From an uncultured Hellea sp. (lineage in GTDB: Bacteria; Pseudomonadota; Alphaproteobacteria; Caulobacterales; Maricaulaceae): 36,114 bases of DNA. The stretch spans positions 1 through 36,114 of the forward strand of contig CAJQGR010000072.1 of the NCBI GenBank assembly GCA_905477785.1, read 5' to 3'. This document shows, piece by piece, positions 15,784 to 24,132 of this stretch. The notes beneath the pieces were generated by a model. The model was not told the origin of the DNA. It ran no database searches and was given only the letters and a program-made list of their open reading frames with translations. Both the position numbers and the translations under genes were made by a program. Positions within the stretch are counted from its first letter, which is position 1. Each line of letters starts with the position of its first letter.

Positions 15784-15831
15784 AAGATAACTAAAATATC
15801 ATATTTAGTATATTTAAATATTAGTTATCTT
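15784..15831. promoter_or_regulatory. operator-like long inverted repeat between the MBL hydrolase and M28 peptidase genes
   Basis: Two perfect 11-bp arms, AAGATAACTAA (15784-15794) and TTAGTTATCTT (15821-15831), flank a 26-bp AT-only-like core that itself contains further pairing bases. The element lies 35 nt upstream of the MBL start and about 95 nt upstream of the peptidase start. This fits a dimeric repressor site overlapping one or both divergent promoters. There is no U-run tail or GC content to make it a terminator. Confidence 0.5.
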
Positions 15832-15925
15832 TTATGAAAAATTCTATTTTGCTTTATTATGGTTTATGAATCTAGTAAACCGCAAGATAACATTTTAGTT
15901 AAGACCTAAAAATTAGGACAATTGA

Positions 15926-17299
15926 ATGCAGTATTTAAAAAATATTTATTTTTATCTCTTTTTAATACTATTTTCTTCTGGAGTAAACGCCAAGGACCTA
16001 GCTCAAGTTCCTCAGAGTGAAATACTGGACTTTTACTCAATAGTATCTGAAGTATCGCCGGCAAGAATTTCAAAGGATATAAATAAACTTGCAAACTTTG
16101 GGACGCGGCACACTTTGTCCGATAAGTTATCAAATCAACGAGGGATTGGTGCGGCAACTCGTTGGATATATAATGAATTCCAAAAGATTTCAGATCTATG
16201 TAATGGCTGTATTGAGGTTATGTATGTCTCTGATACTGTATCAGGTGAGAGCCGTGTTCCCCATCCAACAGAAATTGTGAATGTAATAGCTATTCAACGA
16301 GGTTCAGAGAGGCCAAATGATTTTGTAATGATGTCAGGTGATATAGACAGTAGGGTATCTGACCCTATGAACAGCATATCAGATAGCCCTGGTGCAAATG
16401 ATAATGCTTCAGGAATGGCAGGTGTTTTGGAGGCGGCACGTGTGCTATCTAGCAGAGAATACGCAAGTTCAATAATATATGCAGGTTTATCTGGCGAAGA
16501 GCAGGGCCTTTTTGGAGGGCAAATTTTTGCAAAGCATGCAATCAAACATGGATGGGATATTAAAGGAGTATTGAATAATGATATGATCTCTAATATTGAG
16601 GGAATAAATGGAGTAATAAATAATTCTTCTGTCCGAATTTTTTCGGAGGGCACACGTGCTAATGAAACAAAAGAAGAGGCCCTAATAAGACGTTTTACTG
16701 GAGGCGAAGTTGATAGCCCCTCAAGAAATTTAGCGCGTTTTATAAAAAAATTAGGAAACCAATATATTGTTAATTTAGATATTAAGCTCATTTACAGGTT
16801 AGATCGATATGGTCGAGGAGGGCATCACCGTCCATTTAATGAATTTGGTATACCCGGTGTTCGAATAATGGAAACTAATGAACATTATGACAGACAGCAT
16901 CAGGACGTAAGGTCCGAAAGGGGTCAGTTTTTTGGTGATACTATGATTGGAGTAGATTCAGAATATGCCGCTAAATTAACTTCATTAAATTTAATAACTT
17001 TAGCACAGATAGCTGGAGCCCCAGCATTTCCAACATCTGTGGAGCTTTCAGGTGCCGTTAAAGCTTCAGCAAAACTAGTATGGGAAAATCAGAACTCTAG
17101 TTCAAATCTTATGGGTTATAAAGTTTATTGGCGTGAGACTTCTGAGGCTGAATGGACTAATTCTAGGTTTGTGGGGGATGTAGATGAATGGGAGTTTAAA
17201 AACCTAGTAATTGATAATTATTTTTTCGGTGTATCCTCAATTTCAAAAGACGGATATGAAACTCCTGTGGTATTTCCTGGTGCTGCTGGAAGATTCTAG
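15926..17299 (+). CDS. secreted M28-family metallopeptidase with C-terminal FnIII-like domain
   Basis: This 457-residue protein has a signal peptide (residues 1-22, hydrophobic YFYLFLILFSS, cleavage after VNA). The M28 zinc peptidase domain follows: SGDIDSR (136-143), SPGANDNASG with Asp159, LSGEEQGLFGG with Glu191/Glu192, NNDM with Asp219, and EHYDRQHQD with the last His ligand. After about residue 360 comes a fibronectin-III-like module (KLVWENQNSS, GYKVYWRET). The family normally cleaves N-terminal residues from peptides in the periplasm or outside. The position that is His in well-studied M28 enzymes is Asp139 here, so metal binding may differ. It diverges from the MBL hydrolase gene. Confidence 0.88.
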   Translation: MQYLKNIYFYLFLILFSSGVNAKDLAQVPQSEILDFYSIVSEVSPARISKDINKLANFGTRHTLSDKLSNQRGIGAATRWIYNEFQKISDLCNGCIEVMYVSDTVSGESRVPHPTEIVNVIAIQRGSERPNDFVMMSGDIDSRVSDPMNSISDSPGANDNASGMAGVLEAARVLSSREYASSIIYAGLSGEEQGLFGGQIFAKHAIKHGWDIKGVLNNDMISNIEGINGVINNSSVRIFSEGTRANETKEEALIRRFTGGEVDSPSRNLARFIKKLGNQYIVNLDIKLIYRLDRYGRGGHHRPFNEFGIPGVRIMETNEHYDRQHQDVRSERGQFFGDTMIGVDSEYAAKLTSLNLITLAQIAGAPAFPTSVELSGAVKASAKLVWENQNSSSNLMGYKVYWRETSEAEWTNSRFVGDVDEWEFKNLVIDNYFFGVSSISKDGYETPVVFPGAAGRF

Positions 17300-17364
17300 T
17301 TTAATTCTTAACTAAATTTATAATAATGATTAAGTTCTATCGAGTAGTAAAAGTATAACATTAA

Positions 17365-18372
17365 ATGCAAAAAAACTATAATTTTACAGTCAGTGTGGCT
17401 CCAATGATGGATTGGACTGATAGGCATTGTAGGTGGTTTCATAGAAAGCTATCTAAAAATATTTTACTTTATACGGAAATGGTTGTTGCTGAAGCAATTA
17501 TTTATGGGGATAAAGATTTTTTAATATCCTATAACACTGAGGAGCATCCAGTCGCATTACAGCTTGGCGGAAGTAACCCACAAAAACTTTCAAGAGCTGC
17601 TAAGATTGGCGAGCAATTTGGGTATGATGAGATTAATATAAATATTGGTTGTCCATCTGACAGGGTGCAATCTGGAAGATTTGGCGCGTGTCTTATGAGA
17701 GAGCCTGAATTAGTAGCGGATTGCTATGCTGCTATCAAAAATACTGTAGATATACCTGTTACTGTTAAATGCCGACTTGGAGTAGATCAACAAAATGTAT
17801 CTGAAACATTACCTCATTTTATTGAGACAGTATCCAGATCGGGTTGCGAACATTTTATTATACATGCCAGAAAAGCTTGGCTTAATGGTTTATCACCCAA
17901 AGAAAATCGTTCAATACCCCCTTTGCAATATTCAATGGTACATGAAATAAAAAAACAATTTTCAAATTTAGAAATTATATTAAATGGAGGTTTGAAGAAT
18001 ATATTAGACGCTAAAAATAATTCAATTGGGTTAGATGGCGTAATGTTTGGAAGAGCTGCATATCAGAACCCTTGGTTTTTAACTAAAGTTGATAAAAGTT
18101 TTTACGAAGAGCCAGTATTCACTGAAGGTCGTGATGACTTAGTTGAAGATTTAATTAGGTATGCCGAGTTAAAGCAAGACAGTGATAGATCTACAAAATC
18201 TCTTATTCGCCATATTATGGGTTTGTATGCTGGACAAATAGGAGCGCGGGCTTGGCGTAGGGCATTGAGTGAAGGAATATCTAATGGTCTAAAGCCATCC
18301 AAAATTATTAAAAAAGCGGCAGAAGAAGTTGATAAGACTAAAAACATTCTCAAAGTAAATTATGATGCCTGA
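17365..18372 (+). CDS. dusA: tRNA-dihydrouridine(20/20a) synthase
   Basis: This 335-residue FMN-dependent Dus enzyme reduces uridine 20/20a in the D-loop of tRNAs using NADPH. Motifs: VAPMMDWTDRHCR at the N-terminus, QLGGSNP (66-72) and NINIGCPSDRVQSGRFGACLM with catalytic Cys109. Further motifs are TVKCRLGVD, FIIHARKAWLNGLSPKENR (the DusA-specific KAWLxGLSPKENR element) and LNGG for FMN phosphate. Its length matches DusA. The last 11 nt overlap the TauE/SafE gene that follows. Confidence 0.96.
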   Translation: MQKNYNFTVSVAPMMDWTDRHCRWFHRKLSKNILLYTEMVVAEAIIYGDKDFLISYNTEEHPVALQLGGSNPQKLSRAAKIGEQFGYDEININIGCPSDRVQSGRFGACLMREPELVADCYAAIKNTVDIPVTVKCRLGVDQQNVSETLPHFIETVSRSGCEHFIIHARKAWLNGLSPKENRSIPPLQYSMVHEIKKQFSNLEIILNGGLKNILDAKNNSIGLDGVMFGRAAYQNPWFLTKVDKSFYEEPVFTEGRDDLVEDLIRYAELKQDSDRSTKSLIRHIMGLYAGQIGARAWRRALSEGISNGLKPSKIIKKAAEEVDKTKNILKVNYDA

Positions 18373-19198
18373 GTATTTTTTATTAGTTTTGATTTTACTA
18401 TCTGTGGGAGTTTTAGCGGGATTTAGTGCTGGCTTGTTTGGAGTAGGTGGTGGAGCCGTAATGGTTCCAGCTTTGTATTATGCTTTTAATGTTATCGGTG
18501 TTTCTGATGAATTAGTCATGCATTGTGCAGTCGCAACATCATCAGCTATAATAATCTTCAATAGTTTAAGGGCTGTCAAAAGTCATAATAAATTGGGTGC
18601 AATTGATTGGGAGCTATTATGGCCTGACTCAATTTTATCCTCTTATGTTTTTTGGATTGTAATAGGTTCATTCTTTGCAGCAAGTTTCTTGGCTTCAATT
18701 ATGTCTGCTCAATTCTTGATAATTTTATTTGCAATGGTGATGATACTAGTTTCATTGCATTTTATTTTTGGAAATAATAACTTAGAAATCCGTTCTTCTA
18801 TTCCTACTGGTTTAGCTACCCCAATTATTGGTTCATTGGTTGGTGCTTTGTCCTCATTAATGGGAATTGGGGGAGGGTCTATAACCGTTCCTTTAATGAA
18901 TATGTGCAGAATACCAATGAATAGAGCGGTGGCTACAGCCTCAGGTTTTGGATTTGCTATTTCTTTACCCGCCACAATAGGTTTTATTATATCTGGGTGG
19001 GGTATTGATGGCCGGCCCTCTTTCTCACTAGGGTATGTAAATGTTGTAGCATTAGTCTGCATTTTGAGCTCTGCTTTTTTTGTAATTCCTTATGGAGCAA
19101 AAATTGCGCAAATCTTACCTCAGAAACGATTAAAACTGCTATTTGGTTTGTGCTTACTTGCAGTAGCTTTAAACATGGCAAAGAATTCACTGTATTGA
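18362..19198 (+). CDS. TauE/SafE-family sulfite exporter-like permease
   Basis: This 278-residue protein has about eight membrane segments arranged as two repeats, each opening with a glycine-rich motif: GLFGVGGGAVMVPAL near the N-terminus and LMGIGGGSITVPLM in the middle. This is the hallmark of the TauE/SafE (DUF81) family, whose members export sulfite, sulfoacetate or other organic anions. The substrate here is unknown. The nearby persulfide-dioxygenase-like gene, whose relatives produce sulfite, makes sulfite export conceivable, though the two genes are in different transcription units. It overlaps dusA by 11 nt (start ATG 18362). Confidence 0.88.
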   Translation: MMPEYFLLVLILLSVGVLAGFSAGLFGVGGGAVMVPALYYAFNVIGVSDELVMHCAVATSSAIIIFNSLRAVKSHNKLGAIDWELLWPDSILSSYVFWIVIGSFFAASFLASIMSAQFLIILFAMVMILVSLHFIFGNNNLEIRSSIPTGLATPIIGSLVGALSSLMGIGGGSITVPLMNMCRIPMNRAVATASGFGFAISLPATIGFIISGWGIDGRPSFSLGYVNVVALVCILSSAFFVIPYGAKIAQILPQKRLKLLFGLCLLAVALNMAKNSLY

Positions 19199-19299
19199 GT
19201 ATTAGTTAAATTTTATTGCTATTTAATTGATACCTAAACGTATGTATACTGCCGAAAATTATATTAACACTTTGTGTATTGAAGTATTAGAGCCAAATT

Positions 19300-20274
19300 A
19301 TGAAAAATGACCAACCTTTTGATGATATTATTGGATTAATAAATTCTGTACCAAGCCTAGATAATGTAGCATTTGAAGAAATTTATCAAGTTGCAGAAAA
19401 ATATGATTTAAAAACTTATTTAGGTAACAAAAATACAGATACTTTGAAAGTATTAGCCGCTGTGCAGGGCCATATTCCTGCGATTAAAAGACCTCTAATT
19501 TCTATATTTGCGGGAACTCATGGTGTTGCAGAAAGAATTTTAAATGGGAATATTTCTCACATCGCAAAAGATAAATTAAAGGCTGTTACCGATGGCAGCT
19601 CTGGTGTGCGAGGCATCGCAAAATCACTACAGGCAGCCTTCAAAGTTTATGAATTAGGAGTAGAATATCCATCTACTGACTTCGCGAAAGCGCCTTCGTT
19701 ATCGGAAAAGGACTGTGCGGCCGCTATAGCTTTTGGTATGGAGGTTGTAGCTGAGGGTGCTGATATCATAGCGATAGGGTGTGTAGGGCTTGAAACAAAT
19801 ACAGCGGCTAAAGCAATTGCTGCCAGCTTATATGAAGAAAGTCCTGTTTATTACTTCAAGGACCTCCGCAAGGAAAATAGTTCACGCTTAGAGGCATTAG
19901 AAAAGGGGCTATTATTGCATAAAAATTTTATGAACTCGCCTTTAGATATTCTTAGGTGCTTTGGGGGCCGCGATATAGCTGGAATGCTCGGAGCCATAAT
20001 TGCAGCAAGGCATCAATGTATACCTGTGATATTAGACGGTTTTTCTGTTTGTATAGCTGCTGCCATTCTGCACAGCATTAACAAAGAGTCCATTTCTCAC
20101 TGTATTGCTGGGCATGTAACAACTGAACGGGGACATGAAGCTCTACTAGAGAAGATTAGTTTAATTCCAATTCATGATATGGGTATTGGAATTGGAGATG
20201 GATCTGGAGCTGCTTTTGCACTAAATACGATGAGGCTTAATTGCGAAGCCCTATCAACAATTATTGAAAAATAA
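19300..20274 (+). CDS. divergent CobT-family (nicotinate-nucleotide:DMB phosphoribosyltransferase-like) protein
   Basis: This 324-residue protein aligns by eye to CobT along most of its length: RPLISIFAGTHGV (64-76), LSEKDCAAAIAFGMEV, GGRDIAGMLGAIIAA (222-236), IPVILDGF and the C-terminal IGIGDGSGAAFAL. CobT forms alpha-ribazole phosphate, the lower ligand of cobalamin, from nicotinate mononucleotide and a base. Several signature sites differ: the N-terminal TKPxGSLG element is absent, AGDHG is AGTHG, GEMGIGNT is GCVGLETNT (Cys161 for the catalytic Glu), and GEG is GDG (Asp300). It may be a paralogue with another substrate. No cobalamin riboswitch precedes it. It is followed after 16 nt by a leucine-dehydrogenase-type gene. 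Confidence 0.75.
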   Translation: MKNDQPFDDIIGLINSVPSLDNVAFEEIYQVAEKYDLKTYLGNKNTDTLKVLAAVQGHIPAIKRPLISIFAGTHGVAERILNGNISHIAKDKLKAVTDGSSGVRGIAKSLQAAFKVYELGVEYPSTDFAKAPSLSEKDCAAAIAFGMEVVAEGADIIAIGCVGLETNTAAKAIAASLYEESPVYYFKDLRKENSSRLEALEKGLLLHKNFMNSPLDILRCFGGRDIAGMLGAIIAARHQCIPVILDGFSVCIAAAILHSINKESISHCIAGHVTTERGHEALLEKISLIPIHDMGIGIGDGSGAAFALNTMRLNCEALSTIIEK

Positions 20275-20290
20275 TATTACGGATTACTAT

Positions 20291-21331
20291 ATGTCTATTT
20301 TTTCAAATCCAGAATTTGACAATCATGAAAGTGTTTATGCTTTTACAGATCCTAAAAGTTTGATGCGTTGTTTTATTGCTGTTCACAATACTAAAATGGG
20401 TCCTGCAAGTGGAGGTACTCGTTTTTGGAACTATGCCGATGATGAAGAAGCCCTAAGTGACGCGTTGAGGCTTTCTAAAGCGATGAGCTATAAGAATGCC
20501 CTAGCGGGAATACCTTTGGGGGGTGGAAAGGGGGTTATAATTAAGCCTAAAGAACCATTTGACAGAAAAAATTTATTCACCGCCTACGGTAAAGCAATAG
20601 ATAAAGTTGGAGGTAAATACATAACGGCAGAGGATGTCGGCGTAAGTCCAGATGATATGGCGACAATAAAGACTGAGACTGATTTTGTAGCTGGGTTAGA
20701 AGTTGGAATTTCTGCCTCAGGTGACCCATCGCCACATACAGCCGATGGTATTCTACGTGGAATGGAAGAAGCTGTTAAATATAAACTTGGTGTGGAGGGT
20801 TTGGGAGGAATTACTGTAGCTATTCAAGGTTTGGGTCATGTGGGATATGATCTAGCTAGGCGATTGCATCGTGTTGGCGCACATTTAATAGTATCAGACA
20901 TCAATAAATGTTTAACTAAAAAAGCAGAGCAAGAACTAGATGCTACTGTTGTTTCTATAAATGAAATTCATGCCCAAGAAGCTGATATTTTTTCTCCTTG
21001 TGCACTGGGTGGGTCTATTAACCCCGATACACTACCTGACATTGAAGCTTATATTATTGCAGGTGCAGCTAATAATCAGCTTTCAGATAGTTCAATTGGA
21101 ATAAAACTGCTCAAGAAAAATATATTACATTGCCCCGATTACATAATAAATGCAGGTGGAATAATTAATGTAGCCTCAGAGATTTCCGGACACTATGATC
21201 GATCTTGGGTGAGCGATAAAATAGATAATATTCGAAGAAATTTAAAAGAAGTGTTTAAACAGTCAGAATTATCAAAAACTCCAACTAATGAAGTTGCTGA
21301 TAATATGGCTAGGAAGCTTTTGGGAAGATAA
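20291..21331 (+). CDS. leucine dehydrogenase-type Glu/Leu/Phe/Val dehydrogenase
   Basis: I start at ATG 20291 (346 aa) rather than the TTG at 20264 inside the CobT-like gene. With this start the catalytic lysines fall at Lys68 and Lys80 (SYKNALAGIPLGGGKG), the same numbering as in Bacillus leucine dehydrogenases. The substrate loop GPASGGTRFW (37-46), the hinge aspartate region ITAEDVGVS and the NAD-binding GLGHVGYDLARRL are all present. The enzyme should catalyse NAD+-linked reversible deamination of branched-chain (or aromatic) amino acids to 2-oxo acids. It is probably co-transcribed with the CobT-like gene. Confidence 0.92.
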   Translation: MSIFSNPEFDNHESVYAFTDPKSLMRCFIAVHNTKMGPASGGTRFWNYADDEEALSDALRLSKAMSYKNALAGIPLGGGKGVIIKPKEPFDRKNLFTAYGKAIDKVGGKYITAEDVGVSPDDMATIKTETDFVAGLEVGISASGDPSPHTADGILRGMEEAVKYKLGVEGLGGITVAIQGLGHVGYDLARRLHRVGAHLIVSDINKCLTKKAEQELDATVVSINEIHAQEADIFSPCALGGSINPDTLPDIEAYIIAGAANNQLSDSSIGIKLLKKNILHCPDYIINAGGIINVASEISGHYDRSWVSDKIDNIRRNLKEVFKQSELSKTPTNEVADNMARKLLGR

Positions 21332-21347
21332 AGTAATTGTTACAAAC

Positions 21348-21380
21348 TGTATCAACTCGTGAGAATTGAGATACATTTTA
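21348..21380 (+). terminator. candidate terminator after the leucine dehydrogenase-type gene
   Basis: TGTATC (21348-21353) and GATACA (21370-21375) form the outer stem, with additional imperfect inner pairing (CAACTC/GAATTG). TTTTA follows at 21376-21380. It lies 17 nt after the stop. Confidence 0.4.
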
Positions 21381-21458
21381 TATGTTAGAGTTATATTTAC
21401 TAATTAATGCAATATAATCTAAAAGATAATAAAGCGGGAAAAAATATAGGCAAGATTA

Positions 21459-23213
21459 ATGAATCAACCTACCCCAACAAATCGCGGTAAGTCCATACGA
21501 CATGGTGATTTTGATACACTTTGTGATGCACTGGATTATGCTGCTTTATGCGAAACTGGTCTCAATTTTTTTGACGGTCGAGCAAGGCTTAAAGAATCAC
21601 TTACATATAAAAACTTAAGAATAAAGTCGCAAGCTCTTGCAAAACGTTTAGTTCCATTTGCGGCTAAGAACTCCAGAATAGGTCTTGCTGCAGTGACAAC
21701 ACCGGAATTTGCTATCATTTTCATGGCCTGTCAATATGCTGGTCTTGTGCCTGCCCCATTGCCACTTCCTGTAACTTTGGGAGGTAGAAATTCATATGAA
21801 AGGCAACTTCAAAGATTAGCAGATACAGGCGATTTTCATGCTCTTTTCTGTCCTGAGTCTATGCAACAGATTATGGGGTCTGCATTAAATGATAAAGCCA
21901 TTCCAGTAATGTCATTCGAAGATTTAGAAAAACTCCCTGATGGAAATGAATTAAGACCGTTTGATAAAGATGATTTGTGTTACATTCAATATTCGTCAGG
22001 TTCCTCGAGTTCACCTAAAGGAATAATAGGCACTCAGGCTTCCGTCTCTGCTAATTGTCATGCAATTACAAAATTTGGTATGGAAATGGATGATAATGAT
22101 AGAGGGACAAGCTGGCTACCTCTTTATCATGATATGGGATTGATTGGATTTATGCTCGCCCCAATAATGAGTCAGATGACTGTAGACTATATTGACCCTC
22201 AAGATTTCACACGTAGGCCTATTACTTGGTTGCAGTTAATTAATGACCATAAGAGCACTTTTTCTTTTTCACCCACATTTGGCTATGAATTATGTGTTCG
22301 TCGCTGGAGAAATGATAGAAATCTAGACCTCTCTAGTTGGAAGGCAGCTGGCATAGGAGGGGACATGGTGCGACCTGAGCCATTGACTGAATTTTCAACT
22401 TTATTTTCGAAGATGGGTTTTTCTGAAGGTACTTTTAAGCCTAGTTATGGTTTGGCAGAGACTACACTTGCCGCAACTTTTTCACCTCCGGGGCAAGGGT
22501 TATTAAAGCATACTATTGATATGGAAAGATATGAGCGCACCTCAGAAGCTATCGAAGCAAATGAGATTACTAATATTGAACATAAAAGAACTTTTGTAGC
22601 ATGTGGACTTGTCCTTCCAGGTCATGAAATCGAAATTAGAGACTTTGATGGTAATGTTCTAGATGGGAATAAGGTAGGAAAAATTTGCTTAAGAGGACCA
22701 AGTGTTTCACCCGGATATTTTCGTAACACTCAAGCAACCGAAGCAAGTTTTTCATCAGATGGTTGGCTGGATACAGGAGATTTAGGTTATTGGCTTGATA
22801 ATCAATTAGTCGTTACTGGAAGGTTTAAAGATCTTATACTTTGGCATGGTAGAAACATTTGGCCACAGGATATAGAATGGGCAGCACAAGCAGCAGCTCC
22901 TCATCGTATTGGCAGGGCCTGCTCTTTTGCGATGGGCGGTGTCGGTGATCAGAAAGAAATTATGCTTTTATTGGAATGTAGAACTAGAGATCAAAAGCTA
23001 CTTGATGAAATATACAGTTCAGTCATGACCGCTATAAGATTGGAAGTGGGCGTTCCAGTGCGATTGCAGTTAGTCCCTAAAAGCACCATGGTTATAACAT
23101 CTTCTGGAAAGTTATCACGTGCACGTGTAAAAGCGAAGTTCCTTAATGGTGAAATAATTGATATTCAAGCTGATAGTCCGGTATCTATTATCGGAAATGA
23201 GACTGCTTTATAA
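21459..23213 (+). CDS. fatty acyl-AMP ligase / acyl-ACP synthetase of the sphingolipid cluster (AasR-like)
   Basis: This 584-residue adenylate-forming enzyme has the P-loop YSSGSSSSPKG (178-188) and the FAAL hallmark WLPLYHDMGLIG (219-230). It also has YGLAETTLA, DTGDLGYW, GRFKDLILWHGRNIWPQDIE and the C-terminal lysine element TSSGKLSRARVKAKF. It belongs with fatty acyl-AMP ligases that load an acyl group onto an ACP rather than CoA. Its operon partners are an ACP and serine palmitoyltransferase. Its likely role is therefore charging that ACP with a fatty acid for sphingolipid long-chain-base synthesis, as proposed for AasR in Caulobacter. It is the first gene of the unit; the next gene starts 1 nt after its stop. 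Confidence 0.88.
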   Translation: MNQPTPTNRGKSIRHGDFDTLCDALDYAALCETGLNFFDGRARLKESLTYKNLRIKSQALAKRLVPFAAKNSRIGLAAVTTPEFAIIFMACQYAGLVPAPLPLPVTLGGRNSYERQLQRLADTGDFHALFCPESMQQIMGSALNDKAIPVMSFEDLEKLPDGNELRPFDKDDLCYIQYSSGSSSSPKGIIGTQASVSANCHAITKFGMEMDDNDRGTSWLPLYHDMGLIGFMLAPIMSQMTVDYIDPQDFTRRPITWLQLINDHKSTFSFSPTFGYELCVRRWRNDRNLDLSSWKAAGIGGDMVRPEPLTEFSTLFSKMGFSEGTFKPSYGLAETTLAATFSPPGQGLLKHTIDMERYERTSEAIEANEITNIEHKRTFVACGLVLPGHEIEIRDFDGNVLDGNKVGKICLRGPSVSPGYFRNTQATEASFSSDGWLDTGDLGYWLDNQLVVTGRFKDLILWHGRNIWPQDIEWAAQAAAPHRIGRACSFAMGGVGDQKEIMLLLECRTRDQKLLDEIYSSVMTAIRLEVGVPVRLQLVPKSTMVITSSGKLSRARVKAKFLNGEIIDIQADSPVSIIGNETAL

Positions 23214-23214
23214 G

Positions 23215-24132
23215 ATGTCAAAACCTTTAATAGCAATAACTGGTGGTTCGGGTTTCATCGGTAAGCATATGATATCGGCTCTATTAAGCAGTGGATATAA
23301 AGTTAAGGCACTTGTAAGAAAAAAAATAAAATTAGTGCATTTAAAGCACCCTAACTTAGAAATACTAGAAGGCTCTCTAGATGATAATGGGGTAGCATTA
23401 GTTAAGGGTTCAGATATTCTCTTATCATTTGCAGGTGCAGTAAAGGGTCGAAACTTTTCTGAATTGATGGAAATAAATTGTCATTTTAACAGTAATTTAG
23501 CTAGAATTGCAAATGAACAGGGTGTGACTAGATTAGTATTATTATCATCGCAAGTTGCGTCTCAGCCTCATCTTTCAAGTTACGCTCTTTCAAAGTTTCA
23601 TGGTGAAAATGCGGTAAAAGAAAATTTTACAAATAATATTGCTATAATTCGTGCACCTGCTGTTTTTGGACCAGGTGATAAAGCTACTAAGCCATTTTTT
23701 GATTTTATAGAAAAAGGTATATTGCCAGTTGCAGGTGGTAAGGATTGGCGTAATCGCAAAACTGCAATGGTTTATGTATCTGACTTAGTAAATGATATAA
23801 TAGAGAATGCTTTAATTGGTAATTATGATGATAAGGTAATTACTCCATCCTCTATAGGGGGCGTTTCTTGGGAAAGTTTTGCAAATTACTCAAAATTAGC
23901 ATTAGGAAAAAGAATTAAAATTTTACCAATTCCACTACCTATATTATATGTTTTTGCTGCTATGAATTCACTTAGCTTGCGCTTGTTTGGAATTGGCCAT
24001 TTGTCTATAGGCAAATTACGAGAATTCCTTTATGTAGATTGGTCAAGTAAGGATTTTATTAAAAACTCAACACCGTTTACTGAAGCGTTACGTATTACGT
24101 CTAATTACTACAAGAAAGAAAAAAATGTCTAA
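23215..24132 (+). CDS. NAD(P)-dependent SDR/epimerase-type reductase, CerR-like
   Basis: I start at ATG 23215 (305 aa), one base after the ligase stop, rather than at an upstream TTG. The N-terminal Rossmann motif ITGGSGFIGKHM and the active-site-like YALSK (in SSYALSKFHGE) mark an extended SDR of the NDUFA9/epimerase-like type. In Caulobacter a homologue in the same gene neighbourhood (CerR) reduces the ketone of the sphingoid base or ceramide intermediate. The same role is inferred here from context. It lacks UDP-sugar epimerase-specific features I could identify. The stop overlaps the ACP start by 8 nt. Confidence 0.82.
   Translation: MSKPLIAITGGSGFIGKHMISALLSSGYKVKALVRKKIKLVHLKHPNLEILEGSLDDNGVALVKGSDILLSFAGAVKGRNFSELMEINCHFNSNLARIANEQGVTRLVLLSSQVASQPHLSSYALSKFHGENAVKENFTNNIAIIRAPAVFGPGDKATKPFFDFIEKGILPVAGGKDWRNRKTAMVYVSDLVNDIIENALIGNYDDKVITPSSIGGVSWESFANYSKLALGKRIKILPIPLPILYVFAAMNSLSLRLFGIGHLSIGKLREFLYVDWSSKDFIKNSTPFTEALRITSNYYKKEKNV

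Noticed and set aside
19199-19299. cobalamin riboswitch before the CobT-like gene
   Set aside because: The 101-nt gap is too short and shows no B12-box-like sequence.
20264-20290. TTG upstream start for the leucine dehydrogenase-type gene
   Set aside because: It lies inside the CobT-like reading frame. With ATG 20291 the catalytic lysines fall at the family's usual positions 68 and 80.
23158-23214. TTG start for the CerR-like gene inside the ligase gene
   Set aside because: The extra 19 residues precede a normal Rossmann N-terminus, and ATG 23215 directly follows the ligase stop.
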